33,420 nt of DNA from Microcaldota archaeon. Its GTDB lineage: Archaea; Micrarchaeota; Micrarchaeia; Norongarragalinales; UBA97. This document shows, one piece after another, positions 1 to 8,681 of this stretch; position 1 is the first letter of the stretch; each line of letters opens with the position of its first letter. Below the pieces are notes generated by a model. It worked only from the letters and a program-made list of their open reading frames with translations. It made no database searches and was not told the DNA's origin. Position numbers and translations under genes: made by a program. The DNA lies in contig JACQBR010000005.1 of NCBI GenBank assembly GCA_016194335.1, positions 1-33,420 of the forward strand, written 5' to 3'.

Positions 1-1
1 C

Positions 2-3000
2 AGTTTTGACAATGGCGTCGGGTCTTTCACCAACGACTCGAACCAGGGCTTCACAAGCTACATTAACGTAACAAGCACCGTCAAGACACTCACTTCCGCC
101 ATCGGTGCTAATGTGCGTTGGCGTGTTTATGCCAAGGACGGCGTGGGCCAGTGGAACGCCACGCCTGTTTACTCGTTCACGACGGTAAACTGCGGGGTTG
201 CCGACACGCAGCCGCCGCAATGGTCTTCGAATTCCACAAGTTCTGTCTGCACGGGCTCTGCAAGCGTCCTCTCTTCCTTCTGGACTGACAACGTCCAGCT
301 CTCGTCGTACGTGCTTCAGTTCGACAACGGAAGCGGAGCGTGGGTGAACGATTCTTCCGTAGCTGTTGGAGGGGCGTCTGCGTGGGTGAACGTGACAAAG
401 GGCCTCAACAACACGGTCCTCTCCACCATCCGCTGGCGCGTTTACGCCAACGACATTTCCGGAAACATGAACGCCACGCCCGTCCAGCAGTTCGACTCGC
501 GCGACTGCGAGCTTCCAAAGTTCTTCGACGCGCAGGCCAACAGCACCTGCGTGGGCGAGGCAGTCAACCTCTCGGCAAGATGGACTGACAACAACCGGCT
601 TTACGGCTTCATAATGAGTTACGACAACGGCAACGGCACGTTTGTGAATGATTCCGCCGTGGGGCTTAGTGGAGTGCAGGACTGGAGCAACGCGACTAAA
701 GTGATAACAGGACCGGTGGGCAGCACCGTGCGCTGGCAGGTGTTCGGCCAGGACTATTGGAACAATTGGAACAACACGCCAGTCTATTCCTTCACCGCGA
801 GGGATTGCTACGCGCCCGGTTGGTTTGATTACTCGTCGAACAACACCTGCGTGGGCAACCTAACTTCGTTCACCGCGCGCTGGAGCCACAACCTTGCGCT
901 CTCCAGCTACACCTTCAGCTTCGACAACGGCACGGGAACGTTCGCCAACGACTCGGCCGTGCAGTTCAGCGGCATTTCCAACTTCAGCAACTCCACCAAA
1001 TACATAAACCAGACCATAGGCGCGGCAATCAGGTGGAGATATTTCGCTTCCGACGCCTACGGCAATTCCAACGCCACTCCAATAGCGTCGTTCCAGACGG
1101 TCGATTGCCGCATTCCCGACGTGCAGCCGCCACAGTGGTCAAACAACCAGACCACCGGCACGCAATGCGGCGGGAGCCAGTCGGTCTTCTCCTCGTTCTG
1201 GCAGGACAACATGCAGCTTTCCGGCTATGTCCTGCAGTACGACTCCGGAAACGGGGTTTTCGCCAATGATTCGTTCGTCCCCCTCAACGCCCAGAACGCG
1301 TGGGTCAACATCACCAAGCAGCTCAACTCAACTTCAAACTCGCTCGTGCGCTGGCGCGTTTTCGCCAACGACACTTCCAACAACTGGAACGCGACTGGAA
1401 TAAACTCGTTCTACACCAGGGATTGCGAGCCGCCCAAGTGGTTTGAGAACTACACCAGCGCCATTTGCGCGGGACAGCCGGCAACGCTTGGGATGCGCTG
1501 GACGGACAATTACGCCCTTTACGGTCACATCTTCAGCTTCGACAACGGCTCGGGCGTTTTCGCCAACGATTCCGCAACGGGAATGTCTGGAGTGCAGGAC
1601 TGGAGCAATGCAACCAAAGCCCTCAACGCCACGGTGGGTGCAAACATCCGCTGGCGCGTTTACGCCCAGGACGCGTACGACAATTGGAACTCAACTCCCG
1701 TAATGTCGTTCCAGACGGTTTCGTGCGGCGGCGGGGGCGACACCCAGCCTCCCACCTATTCCAACAACCAGACCACGGGCACCTGCTCCGGCTCGACTTC
1801 AGTCCTCTCTTCCTACTGGACCGACAACGTCCAGCTTTACGGCTACATATTAAGTTTTGATAATGGAAGCGGCATGTTTTCCAACGATTCAATAGTTCCC
1901 CTTGGCGCTCCAACCGCATGGGTGAATATTTCAAGAGGCATCAACACCACTCCAGGTACAACGATTCGGTGGAGGGTGTTTGCAAACGACACTTCCAACA
2001 ACTGGAACGCAACCGGAATAAACTCAATCTCCACGCGCGACTGCGAGGCGGGAAAGTGGTTTGCCAACTCCACCAACAGCACGTGCTTCAACACCGCCGC
2101 CCGCCTTTCGCTTGGATGGACTGACAATTACGCCCTTTACGGCTACATCTTCAGCTACGACGAGGGCAACGGCGCGTTTGTCAACGACTCCCCCGCCCTC
2201 CTTTCGGGCACTCTCAACTGGACCAACTCCACCCGCCTCCTCTCCTCGCCTGCAGGCAGCCGGGTGAGGTGGAAGGTCTACACGCAGGACTTCTGGAGCA
2301 ACTGGAACGCCACTCCCGTCTTTTCCTTCACCATCAGCGACTGCGCCGCCCCGCATTGGTCCGGCGCCTCTTCGAACAACACCTGCACGGGAAACCTCAC
2401 GTCATTCTCGATGCTCTGGGCCGATGACAACGCGCTTGCCAATTCGGTGTTCAGCTTCGACAACGGGACGGGGACTTTTTCTGACGACCCCGCACAAACC
2501 ATGGCCGGGACGCAGGACTGGAGCAACGCCACGAAGTTCATCAACCAAACGCCGGGTTCCGCCATCCGCTGGCGCGTGAGGGCGTACGACGCCTCGGGCA
2601 ATTCCAACCTCTCCTCCACCTCGGCATTCAATGCCGTTGACTGCCGGATTCCCGACACTTCCGCCCCCGCCTACTCGAACCTGCAGCAAAGCACCATGTG
2701 CTCCTCCTCAACCTCGCTCCTCTCATCGCTCTGGAGCGACAACGTTGAAATTGCAGGCTTCATCTTCAGTTTCGACAACGGCACCGGCTCTTTCGCAAAC
2801 GACTCGTGGGCCCCGGTGGGATTGCAGTCGGCGTGGCTCAACGTCTCCAAACTCCTCAACAACAGCGTCTCTTCAGCCATCCGATGGCGCGTTTACGCAA
2901 ACGACACGTCCGGCAACTGGAACGCCACTCCCATCCAGCAGTTCACCTCGCGCGACTGCTCGGCGCCCCAGTGGTTTGACAACTTCACCAACTCCAGCTG

Positions 3001-5611
3001 CGCCGGGCAGGCCGCCACGCTGGGCGCGAGGTGGGCTGACAATTACGCGCTTTACAGCTTCATCTTCAGCTGGGACAACGGCACGGGCGCATTCACAAAC
3101 AACTCCGCAGTTGCAATGGCCGGGACGCAGGACTGGAGCAATTTCACCCTCCTGCTCAACCCCGCTGCCGGCTCCACCATCCGCTGGCGCGCCTTTGCGA
3201 GGGATTCCGCCAACAACTGGGCCGCCACCCCGTTAAGCACGTTCCAGACGGTGAATTGCGCCGTTCCCGACACCACGCCCCCCGCCTATTCCAACAACCA
3301 GACGATAGGAATGTGCTCCGGCTCGGCCGCCATCCTCTCGTCATTCTGGACCGACAACGTCCAGCTTTCCTCCTACATCCTCAGTTTCGACAACGGCTCG
3401 GGGACTTTCGCCAACGACTCTCTCGCCTCCATCGGCGGGCAGGGCGCGTGGGTGAACGTGACAAAGGCGCTCAACACCACTGTCCTCTCCACCATCCGCT
3501 GGCGCGTCTTCACTTCCGACGCTTCCAACAACTGGAACGCCACTCCAGTGCAGCAGTTCTCCACACTCGATTGCGAATCGCCCAAGTGGCTCTCCCAATC
3601 AAGGAACAACTCGTGCTCCGGGGTCCCGACGAAGTTTTCCACTCTTTGGACGGACAACAACCGCCTCTACGGCTACATCTTCAGCATCGACAACGGCAAC
3701 GGCACTTTCGCCAATGAGAGCGCAGCCGGCCTCAACGGCGTGGCGGACTGGGCCAACGCCACCGAACTTCTCAACGCCACTCCGGGCGCCACCGTCCGCT
3801 GGCAGGTCTACGCGCAGGACTTCTGGAACAACTGGAACGCGTCGCCAGTCTCCTCCTTCCAACTCACGGACTGCCAGGCGCCCAAGTTCGGAATGAACGC
3901 CTCGAGCAGCGCGTGCGCCGCCACCTACACGACTTTCCGGCTGCCGTGGACTGATAACGGCGGGCTTGCAAGCTACGTGGCGCAGTTCGACAACGGCACG
4001 GGCTCGTTCGTTTCCGACCCCCCGATGGCGTTCGGCGGGGCCGTTAACTGGAGCAACTTCACCAAGCTCGCAAGCACCACCCCCGGCGCCGTCATCCGCT
4101 GGCGCGTGAGCGCAACCGACGCCTCGGCCAATTCCAACACTTCCAACACGTATTCATACTCCACCCTCGACTGCCGCGCGGACAACACCCCGCCACTCTA
4201 TTACTTCCCGAGCTGGAGTTCCACGATTGCCGGCCTGCCCTCCAGCCACAACCTCTTCTGGACCGACGATTACAGCCTCTCGGGATTCATCTTCAGCTTC
4301 GACAACGGCACGGGCATTTTCGTCAACGACAGCTGGAGGCAGTTCGATTCCTTCAACAACAGCTGGAGCAACATCACCAAGACCCTTCCGCCCGTTGTCG
4401 GCGTAACAGTAAGGTGGATCGTGTATGCCAACGATTCCAACAACAACTGGAACGCCTCTCCCGCATATGCCTACCTCACCACCGACGAGCCGCCCAAATA
4501 TTTCGAGAACGCAGTGAACTCAACTGTCGCAGGGAAGCCCGCCTCGTTCTTCGTGCGCTGGACGGACAACCTCGCCCTTAACGGCTCGATATTCTCCTTC
4601 GACAACGGCAACGGGGTGTTCGCCAACGACTCCTTCGCGCCCTTCGGCGGCCGGTGGAACTACACCAACGCCACCAAGACCCTCAACCCGCGTGTCGGCG
4701 CGGTGATCCGCTGGCGCGTGTGGGCCAACGACTCGGGCAGCCTCGGCAACTTCACCCAGATCTATTCATTCACCACCGCCGCCGATTCGGGCGTGCCTTC
4801 GCTCATTTCGATGGGCGTGAACTCCACCTGCACTGGCGAGGCGGTGAGCTTCTCCACACTCTGGAGCGACCCGAACGGGTTCGGCTTCTTCATCTTCAGC
4901 GTCGACGAGGGCGACGGGTTTGCCAACTACTCTCCCACCCACGCGCCCGGCCACACGCTGGTTGCCGCAGAATTGGTAAAGCGCATCACCGACCAGGAGG
5001 GCAGTGCCGTGAGCTGGCGCGTTTACGCAACCAACGCCGTTGGACGCTCGAACGCCACGCCGGTGCAGACCTTCACCACCGCATCGTGCGCAGGACGGGG
5101 GTACGGCCCAGCCGGCGGCATCAGCGGAGGCGGCGGGGCAGGGAACAGCATCCCGGCGGGGCTTGAGGGCATCGACGACCGAACGCTTCTGGGGCCCGAA
5201 GTTTACCGCCTCCACCTCGCCTGCCCGTACGCCGTGGTGAACGCATCCGGGGAATTCACCGCCACGCACATTGCGGCCGGCCGGTTCTCCTGCAGCGGCG
5301 TAACGCTCAGCGCCGCCCGCACGGACGGGCTGCAGGTCGACCCCGGCGCCATCGCCGATTCGGGCTGCGTGGGCACGAGGCCCAAATTCGTAGTCACATT
5401 CCCGGCAAGCGGCGATTACATCATCACCGCCTCCAGCAGCGCGAGGCCAGGCCTTTCCACAAGCTGCATCGTGAACTATCAGGCAATCCGGCTCACGCCT
5501 GTAAAAGTCCCCGAGTTCAGCCTCCTGCTCCTCCCGCTAATTGCAATGCTGGCAGTGGGACTGATGAGAATCCGGAATAGGCGGAAAGAAAGCATGCGGA
5601 AAATGGGGTAA
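2..5611 (+). CDS. Giant tandem-repeat surface protein, 5' truncated by the window edge
   Basis: The reading frame is open from base 2, so the true start lies upstream; an internal ATG at 113 is only a Met inside a repeat. The visible 1869 residues are about 17 tandem domains of roughly 100 residues. Each carries FDNGxGxF, NDS, W(S/V)N(A/V)TK and (I/V)RWRVYAxD motifs and usually ends in a Cys. The pattern resembles fibronectin-III or Ig-like beta-sandwiches, but I cannot name the family. Each domain has several N-x-S/T sequons and one early plus one terminal Cys, which suits a glycosylated, disulfide-stabilised exported protein. After the repeats comes a Gly-rich linker and a non-repeat domain, then KVPEFSLLLLPLIAM, a hydrophobic helix and RIRNRRK. 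This resembles the PEF-CTERM signal processed by archaeosortases. Likely role: cell-surface or adhesion protein (inference). Confidence 0.85.
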   Translation, partial: SFDNGVGSFTNDSNQGFTSYINVTSTVKTLTSAIGANVRWRVYAKDGVGQWNATPVYSFTTVNCGVADTQPPQWSSNSTSSVCTGSASVLSSFWTDNVQLSSYVLQFDNGSGAWVNDSSVAVGGASAWVNVTKGLNNTVLSTIRWRVYANDISGNMNATPVQQFDSRDCELPKFFDAQANSTCVGEAVNLSARWTDNNRLYGFIMSYDNGNGTFVNDSAVGLSGVQDWSNATKVITGPVGSTVRWQVFGQDYWNNWNNTPVYSFTARDCYAPGWFDYSSNNTCVGNLTSFTARWSHNLALSSYTFSFDNGTGTFANDSAVQFSGISNFSNSTKYINQTIGAAIRWRYFASDAYGNSNATPIASFQTVDCRIPDVQPPQWSNNQTTGTQCGGSQSVFSSFWQDNMQLSGYVLQYDSGNGVFANDSFVPLNAQNAWVNITKQLNSTSNSLVRWRVFANDTSNNWNATGINSFYTRDCEPPKWFENYTSAICAGQPATLGMRWTDNYALYGHIFSFDNGSGVFANDSATGMSGVQDWSNATKALNATVGANIRWRVYAQDAYDNWNSTPVMSFQTVSCGGGGDTQPPTYSNNQTTGTCSGSTSVLSSYWTDNVQLYGYILSFDNGSGMFSNDSIVPLGAPTAWVNISRGINTTPGTTIRWRVFANDTSNNWNATGINSISTRDCEAGKWFANSTNSTCFNTAARLSLGWTDNYALYGYIFSYDEGNGAFVNDSPALLSGTLNWTNSTRLLSSPAGSRVRWKVYTQDFWSNWNATPVFSFTISDCAAPHWSGASSNNTCTGNLTSFSMLWADDNALANSVFSFDNGTGTFSDDPAQTMAGTQDWSNATKFINQTPGSAIRWRVRAYDASGNSNLSSTSAFNAVDCRIPDTSAPAYSNLQQSTMCSSSTSLLSSLWSDNVEIAGFIFSFDNGTGSFANDSWAPVGLQSAWLNVSKLLNNSVSSAIRWRVYANDTSGNWNATPIQQFTSRDCSAPQWFDNFTNSSCAGQAATLGARWADNYALYSFIFSWDNGTGAFTNNSAVAMAGTQDWSNFTLLLNPAAGSTIRWRAFARDSANNWAATPLSTFQTVNCAVPDTTPPAYSNNQTIGMCSGSAAILSSFWTDNVQLSSYILSFDNGSGTFANDSLASIGGQGAWVNVTKALNTTVLSTIRWRVFTSDASNNWNATPVQQFSTLDCESPKWLSQSRNNSCSGVPTKFSTLWTDNNRLYGYIFSIDNGNGTFANESAAGLNGVADWANATELLNATPGATVRWQVYAQDFWNNWNASPVSSFQLTDCQAPKFGMNASSSACAATYTTFRLPWTDNGGLASYVAQFDNGTGSFVSDPPMAFGGAVNWSNFTKLASTTPGAVIRWRVSATDASANSNTSNTYSYSTLDCRADNTPPLYYFPSWSSTIAGLPSSHNLFWTDDYSLSGFIFSFDNGTGIFVNDSWRQFDSFNNSWSNITKTLPPVVGVTVRWIVYANDSNNNWNASPAYAYLTTDEPPKYFENAVNSTVAGKPASFFVRWTDNLALNGSIFSFDNGNGVFANDSFAPFGGRWNYTNATKTLNPRVGAVIRWRVWANDSGSLGNFTQIYSFTTAADSGVPSLISMGVNSTCTGEAVSFSTLWSDPNGFGFFIFSVDEGDGFANYSPTHAPGHTLVAAELVKRITDQEGSAVSWRVYATNAVGRSNATPVQTFTTASCAGRGYGPAGGISGGGGAGNSIPAGLEGIDDRTLLGPEVYRLHLACPYAVVNASGEFTATHIAAGRFSCSGVTLSAARTDGLQVDPGAIADSGCVGTRPKFVVTFPASGDYIITASSSARPGLSTSCIVNYQAIRLTPVKVPEFSLLLLPLIAMLAVGLMRIRNRRKESMRKMG
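199..4780 (+). repeat. Higher-order repeat (ABC-AB) x3 in the surface protein gene
   Basis: Domain boundaries come in three flavours. A has a D-x-PP or DTxxP linker followed by Y/W, B has CE(P/L/S)PKWF-like text, and C has CxAP(G/H/K). They occur in the order ABC AB ABC AB ABC AB, followed by one last divergent domain. A-type boundaries fall near 199, 1117, 1738, 2650, 3268 and 4180, so spacings alternate near 915 and 615 bases. The five-domain superunit is therefore about 1.53 kb and is present three times. This indicates growth by duplication of a five-domain block. Confidence 0.75.
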
Positions 5612-5699
5612 TAGGGGCTTTGGCCTGCCACTGCATTCCTTAAAAAGCCGGGCACTGCGCAGCCATGGGAAAGGCCGGCTTGGCGGCTTCCGCATAACG

Positions 5700-7130
5700 T
5701 CAACCTTTGCGCGCATGAGCCCGCAGGTTCGATACCATTTCATTGGCATCAAGGCAATGCACGGGTTTCCCTTCAAATTCAGTAGTCCTTTTACCGAAGG
5801 ACTTGGCGAAGATTGCGTAGTGCTCTTTCCGCTTGCCGTTGTTCCACTCCACCTTTGCGGCTTTTCCGGCAAGTCCGGCAACCAGTTCTCCAGCGTTGAC
5901 CCGCTCAGACCACTTGCATTCCGCAAGGAGAATGGTCTTAGTGCGTTCATCGAGGGTGACTATGTCTATCTCCTCCACAACCCGCGTCCCCTCCTTTTTT
6001 ACGTGCCCCCACCACTTGCCCACCTTATTGTAGGGGATTTCCCCCTGCCGTGAGAGATATTGGGCGCACACCTGCTCGAAGGCGAGGCCTACGAACGGAT
6101 TGAGGTCGCGCCCGATTTTCGGCAGGACGTCCTGAATGCGGCCCGCCTCCAACTCGCTCCTATGCGGGTAGACGAACTTGAACCAGAACGCGAAGAAATT
6201 GTCGTCGATAAAGTAGAGGCTCTTCTTGGAGTTCCTTTCAGTCACGGGGTTTATCTTGCGCACGAGCTGGAGTTCCTCGAGCGTTTTGAGGTACTTCGGC
6301 ATGTCCTTGGCGTTCACGCGGGCCGCATTGGCGATGTCGGTGAGCTTGGCATTGCTGGCCATCGCTTGCAGGATTGAGAGGTAGGTTGGCGGCTCGCGCA
6401 ATTCCTCCCGCAGCAGCACTTCGGGTTCGTTGTACAAAGTTTCCCCTTTTGAGAGGATGCGGTCCTGGATGCTCCTCAAAACATCCCTGCCGTCAAACTT
6501 CGCGGCGTAAGCTGGGATGCCGCCAAAAACGGCGTACGCGGCAACCGCCTCGGCCATGGGCGCGCGGGGGTAGAAACCGCGTGCTTCAAAAAACGTCATG
6601 GGCTTGACCAGCCAATCGCCCGTGCGCCTGCCGTAAAGCGGGCTTTCGTAGCTTAGCGCCCCCCTGAACATCATCGACATGCTCGAACCGCATAAGATGA
6701 GGAGGAGGTTTGAACCCTTCACTATCTGGTCGACAATCCTCTGGAAGAAGGACGGGACGGCGGAATCCTTTTCCACGAGGTAGGAAAACTCGTCAAGAAC
6801 CACGACGAGCTTGCCCTTGCCAGCTGCATTTTGGGCAATGCGGTTCCCCAGGTACGCGAAAGCGTCCTCGAAATTCAATGCCTTTGGAGTAAGGTCCTCA
6901 AAGCGGGCTGCGCATGCCTCTGCAAAACGCTGGGCATTGGCCTGCGTGCCTCCCTTGTCCGCCAGGAAATAAATCCCATCCTTCCCTTCGGTAAAGTGGT
7001 TGATCAACTCGGTTTTTCCCACCCTGCGGCGCCCGTAGAGCACTGCAACCTGCAGTCCCGGCCTGCGGTATAGCCCTTCCAGGAAAGCCAGTTCCCCAAG
7101 CCTATTGACAAAAGGATTTGCCGGATGCAT
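5700..7130 (-). CDS. Archaeal ATPase with C-terminal DUF234 nuclease-like domain
   Basis: A 476-residue protein. Walker A is GRRRVGKT at residues 33-40 and Walker B is VVVLDEF around 109-115, which places it in the archaeal ATPase family (PF01637, STAND/AAA-like). A winged-helix-like middle region (about 240-300) is followed by a DUF234 domain. That C-terminal part contains EEIDIVTLDE and then LLAECKW, an acidic residue plus ExK pattern like PD-(D/E)xK nucleases. These proteins are abundant in archaea and often lie near mobile or surface genes; their substrate is not established. The gene stands alone and converges with the surface protein gene. A TTAAAT box 27 bases before the ATG suggests a leaderless transcript. 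Nuclease activity is inference from the motif. Confidence 0.85.
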   Translation of the reverse strand: MHPANPFVNRLGELAFLEGLYRRPGLQVAVLYGRRRVGKTELINHFTEGKDGIYFLADKGGTQANAQRFAEACAARFEDLTPKALNFEDAFAYLGNRIAQNAAGKGKLVVVLDEFSYLVEKDSAVPSFFQRIVDQIVKGSNLLLILCGSSMSMMFRGALSYESPLYGRRTGDWLVKPMTFFEARGFYPRAPMAEAVAAYAVFGGIPAYAAKFDGRDVLRSIQDRILSKGETLYNEPEVLLREELREPPTYLSILQAMASNAKLTDIANAARVNAKDMPKYLKTLEELQLVRKINPVTERNSKKSLYFIDDNFFAFWFKFVYPHRSELEAGRIQDVLPKIGRDLNPFVGLAFEQVCAQYLSRQGEIPYNKVGKWWGHVKKEGTRVVEEIDIVTLDERTKTILLAECKWSERVNAGELVAGLAGKAAKVEWNNGKRKEHYAIFAKSFGKRTTEFEGKPVHCLDANEMVSNLRAHARKG

Positions 7131-7150
7131 AAGATTATCTTTGTAATCCT

Positions 7151-7162
7151 AATAATTTAAGG
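7151..7162 (-). promoter_or_regulatory. TATA-like box of the ATPase/DUF234 gene
   Basis: On the minus strand this reads CCTTAAATTATT, centred about 27 bases before the ATG at 7130. That spacing predicts transcription starting at or next to the start codon. Confidence 0.5.
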
Positions 7163-7274
7163 TTTTGGGTTGTGCTTTCGGGAGGTTGAATAGGGAGCGA
7201 AAAAAGAGGCGGAACGGCCTTTAGGAACAAGACTGGCTGAAAATCAGGAAAACCCAAAAGGATGGATTCAAGAG

Positions 7275-7345
7275 ACCAAAAAAAGAAGATAAAAAACAGG
7301 AGAATCGGGAAGCGAGGGACGAAAAATAAGAAAAGAAAATTAAGA
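7275..7345 (-). terminator. T-rich terminator region after the L12 gene
   Basis: Downstream of the rpl12 stop the minus strand has several runs of T (plus-strand A-runs at 7279-7285, 7292-7297 and 7321-7345). Archaeal transcription commonly stops at such oligo-T stretches without a hairpin. The rest of the 230-base gap up to the ATPase gene shows no other feature. Confidence 0.5.
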
Positions 7346-7361
7346 AGGGAAAGAGGGAAGT

Positions 7362-7658
7362 TCAGCCGAAGAGGGCCGCGAGGCCCGCCGCCGCTTCCTC
7401 TTCCTTTGCGGCTTCGGTCTTCTCGTCCTCCTTCTTCTCTTCCTTCTTGCCCTCGCCCGCCGCGGGAGCCGCGACGGAGGCGACTGCGGCCTGCTTCACC
7501 GCCTCGTCTATGTCCACGCCCTGCAGCGCGGCAACGAGCTGCTTGACCTTGAGCTCGTCAACGGCCGCGCCGGTTGCGCCGAGCACCTTCTTCACGCGCT
7601 CCTCGTCGACGGGCTGCTTTGCAGAGTGCAGAAGCATTGCCGAGTAAATGTATTCCAT
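7362..7658 (-). CDS. rpl12: Ribosomal protein P1 / aL12 (stalk)
   Basis: A 98-residue acidic stalk protein that dimerises on L10 and recruits translation GTPases to the large subunit. The N-terminal helical dimerisation domain starts MEYIYSAMLLHSA and includes VDELKVKQLVAALQGVDI. A charged Ala/Lys/Glu hinge follows, and the tail ends in GLAALFG, the conserved factor-binding peptide of archaeal and eukaryotic P-proteins. Length is normal for the family. It is the last gene of the L11-L1-L10-L12 cluster and has its own TATA-like box in the L10-L12 gap, which fits the need for several copies per ribosome. Confidence 0.95.
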   Translation of the reverse strand: MEYIYSAMLLHSAKQPVDEERVKKVLGATGAAVDELKVKQLVAALQGVDIDEAVKQAAVASVAAPAAGEGKKEEKKEDEKTEAAKEEEAAAGLAALFG

Positions 7659-7706
7659 GTTCCTGTCAACACCCCTATTGTTTTACATTAGTTTTCTGGC
7701 TGGAAA

Positions 7707-7719
7707 AAATATTTAAACC
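7707..7719 (-). promoter_or_regulatory. Internal promoter for the L12 gene
   Basis: In the 77-base gap between L10 and L12 the minus strand reads CGGTTTAAATATT, a strong archaeal TATA-like box. A start about 25 bases downstream would give a leader of roughly 30 nt, with a purine-rich GACAGGAAC just before the ATG at 7658. Confidence 0.55.
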
Positions 7720-7735
7720 GCCGTTTGTCCAGCAT

Positions 7736-8617
7736 TTATCCCGCTGCGGGGGATGCTTGGGCTGAAGGAACTCCCGCAGTTTCCTGCGCTGAAGCTTCGG
7801 GAGCCGCTCCGCCGGCCGAAGCGCCTTCCATTGCCGGCTGCGCCTCTGCGCCTGATTTTGAATCCACGGCGGCCTTGACCGCGTTTGCCGCGCGGGACGC
7901 CTTGCCGATGATGAGCGGCGTGGTCGCAGCATTGAATATCTCAGCAAACACCCCCACGTTGAGGGCCTGCCTGTGCGCAAGCTGGATTTTGGCGATGAAG
8001 GTTGGCTGGTCCACGTCGAGGATTTCAGCGGGGTAGACAGTCCCATTTTCAAAAGCGCTCAGCACGGTGAGGCCGATTTCCATCGGCTGCACCCCGAGCT
8101 TGGCAAGAATCTTGGCAGCCGTCTCGTTGATTACCGCGTCCTTCTTCACCACCGTGGAGTCCCTGTCAATCACTACCTTGGGGCCCTGGATCTTCGCGGA
8201 AATGCCAGCCTGCTTCAGTTCGGTGAGCACGGGACCGGGCGCGAGGCTGGTCTCGCCAGCGGGCACGACGAGGTCGAAAGGCGCGATTTGCCCCGGTTTT
8301 GCCGCGGTTTTGGAACGGTTCTGCTTAATCGCCGCAAAGAGGCTGAAGGGATTGAGGTCGCTGACAATGAGCGCGGTGCTGCCCTTGAAGGAGGCGGCAA
8401 GCGGCTCGAGTTCGGGCCTGCCTTCCTTGATTGCCTTCTGCAGAAGGGTGGCGCGCGCCACTATGATTGATGCCTTGCCGCGGAGCATCTTCTTTATTGC
8501 GTTGTACTGCCGGGAGGGGAGGTTCTGCAGGGTGGCGACTGCCACTACGGGATGCTTTGAAAGCGCATCCTTGATTTCCGCAACCTTCGCTTCCTTCTTC
8601 TCTTTGCTCAAGACCAT
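7736..8617 (-). CDS. rplP0: Ribosomal protein P0 / uL10 (stalk base)
   Basis: A 293-residue acidic ribosomal protein P0. It anchors L12 dimers to 23S rRNA with L11. The N-terminal rRNA-binding domain is typical: KEAKVAEIKDAL, then LPSRQYNAIKKMLRGKA. The inserted domain carries GPVLTELKQAGISAKIQGPK, and the helical spine that binds L12 dimers follows near residues 195-250. Archaeal P0 is usually longer (about 310-340) and commonly ends in the same GLxxLFG peptide as L12. Here the end is Ala/Ser/Pro-rich (SAQASPAAG) and lacks that peptide. I see no obvious frameshift that would restore it. It lies 64 bases after L1 and is probably co-transcribed with it. Confidence 0.93.
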   Translation of the reverse strand: MVLSKEKKEAKVAEIKDALSKHPVVAVATLQNLPSRQYNAIKKMLRGKASIIVARATLLQKAIKEGRPELEPLAASFKGSTALIVSDLNPFSLFAAIKQNRSKTAAKPGQIAPFDLVVPAGETSLAPGPVLTELKQAGISAKIQGPKVVIDRDSTVVKKDAVINETAAKILAKLGVQPMEIGLTVLSAFENGTVYPAEILDVDQPTFIAKIQLAHRQALNVGVFAEIFNAATTPLIIGKASRAANAVKAAVDSKSGAEAQPAMEGASAGGAAPEASAQETAGVPSAQASPAAG

Positions 8618-8681
8618 ATTTCTTCAACTTCAGTGATTGCCGTGCGGGCGTGATTATTGTAATTTTTTTCAAGCCAAATCC

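Noticed and set aside
1-4800. Possible CRISPR-like periodicity from the regular repeats
   Set aside because: The period is about 300 bases, the repeats diverge and are coding throughout; they are protein domains.
5725-5745. GGTTCGATACC resembling a tRNA T-arm
   Set aside because: It is inside the ATPase/DUF234 gene and no acceptor, D or anticodon arms can be formed around it.
7262-7546. Lys/Arg-rich plus-strand frame
   Set aside because: It starts in the A-rich L12 terminator zone and continues antisense to rpl12; its composition is explained by those sequences.
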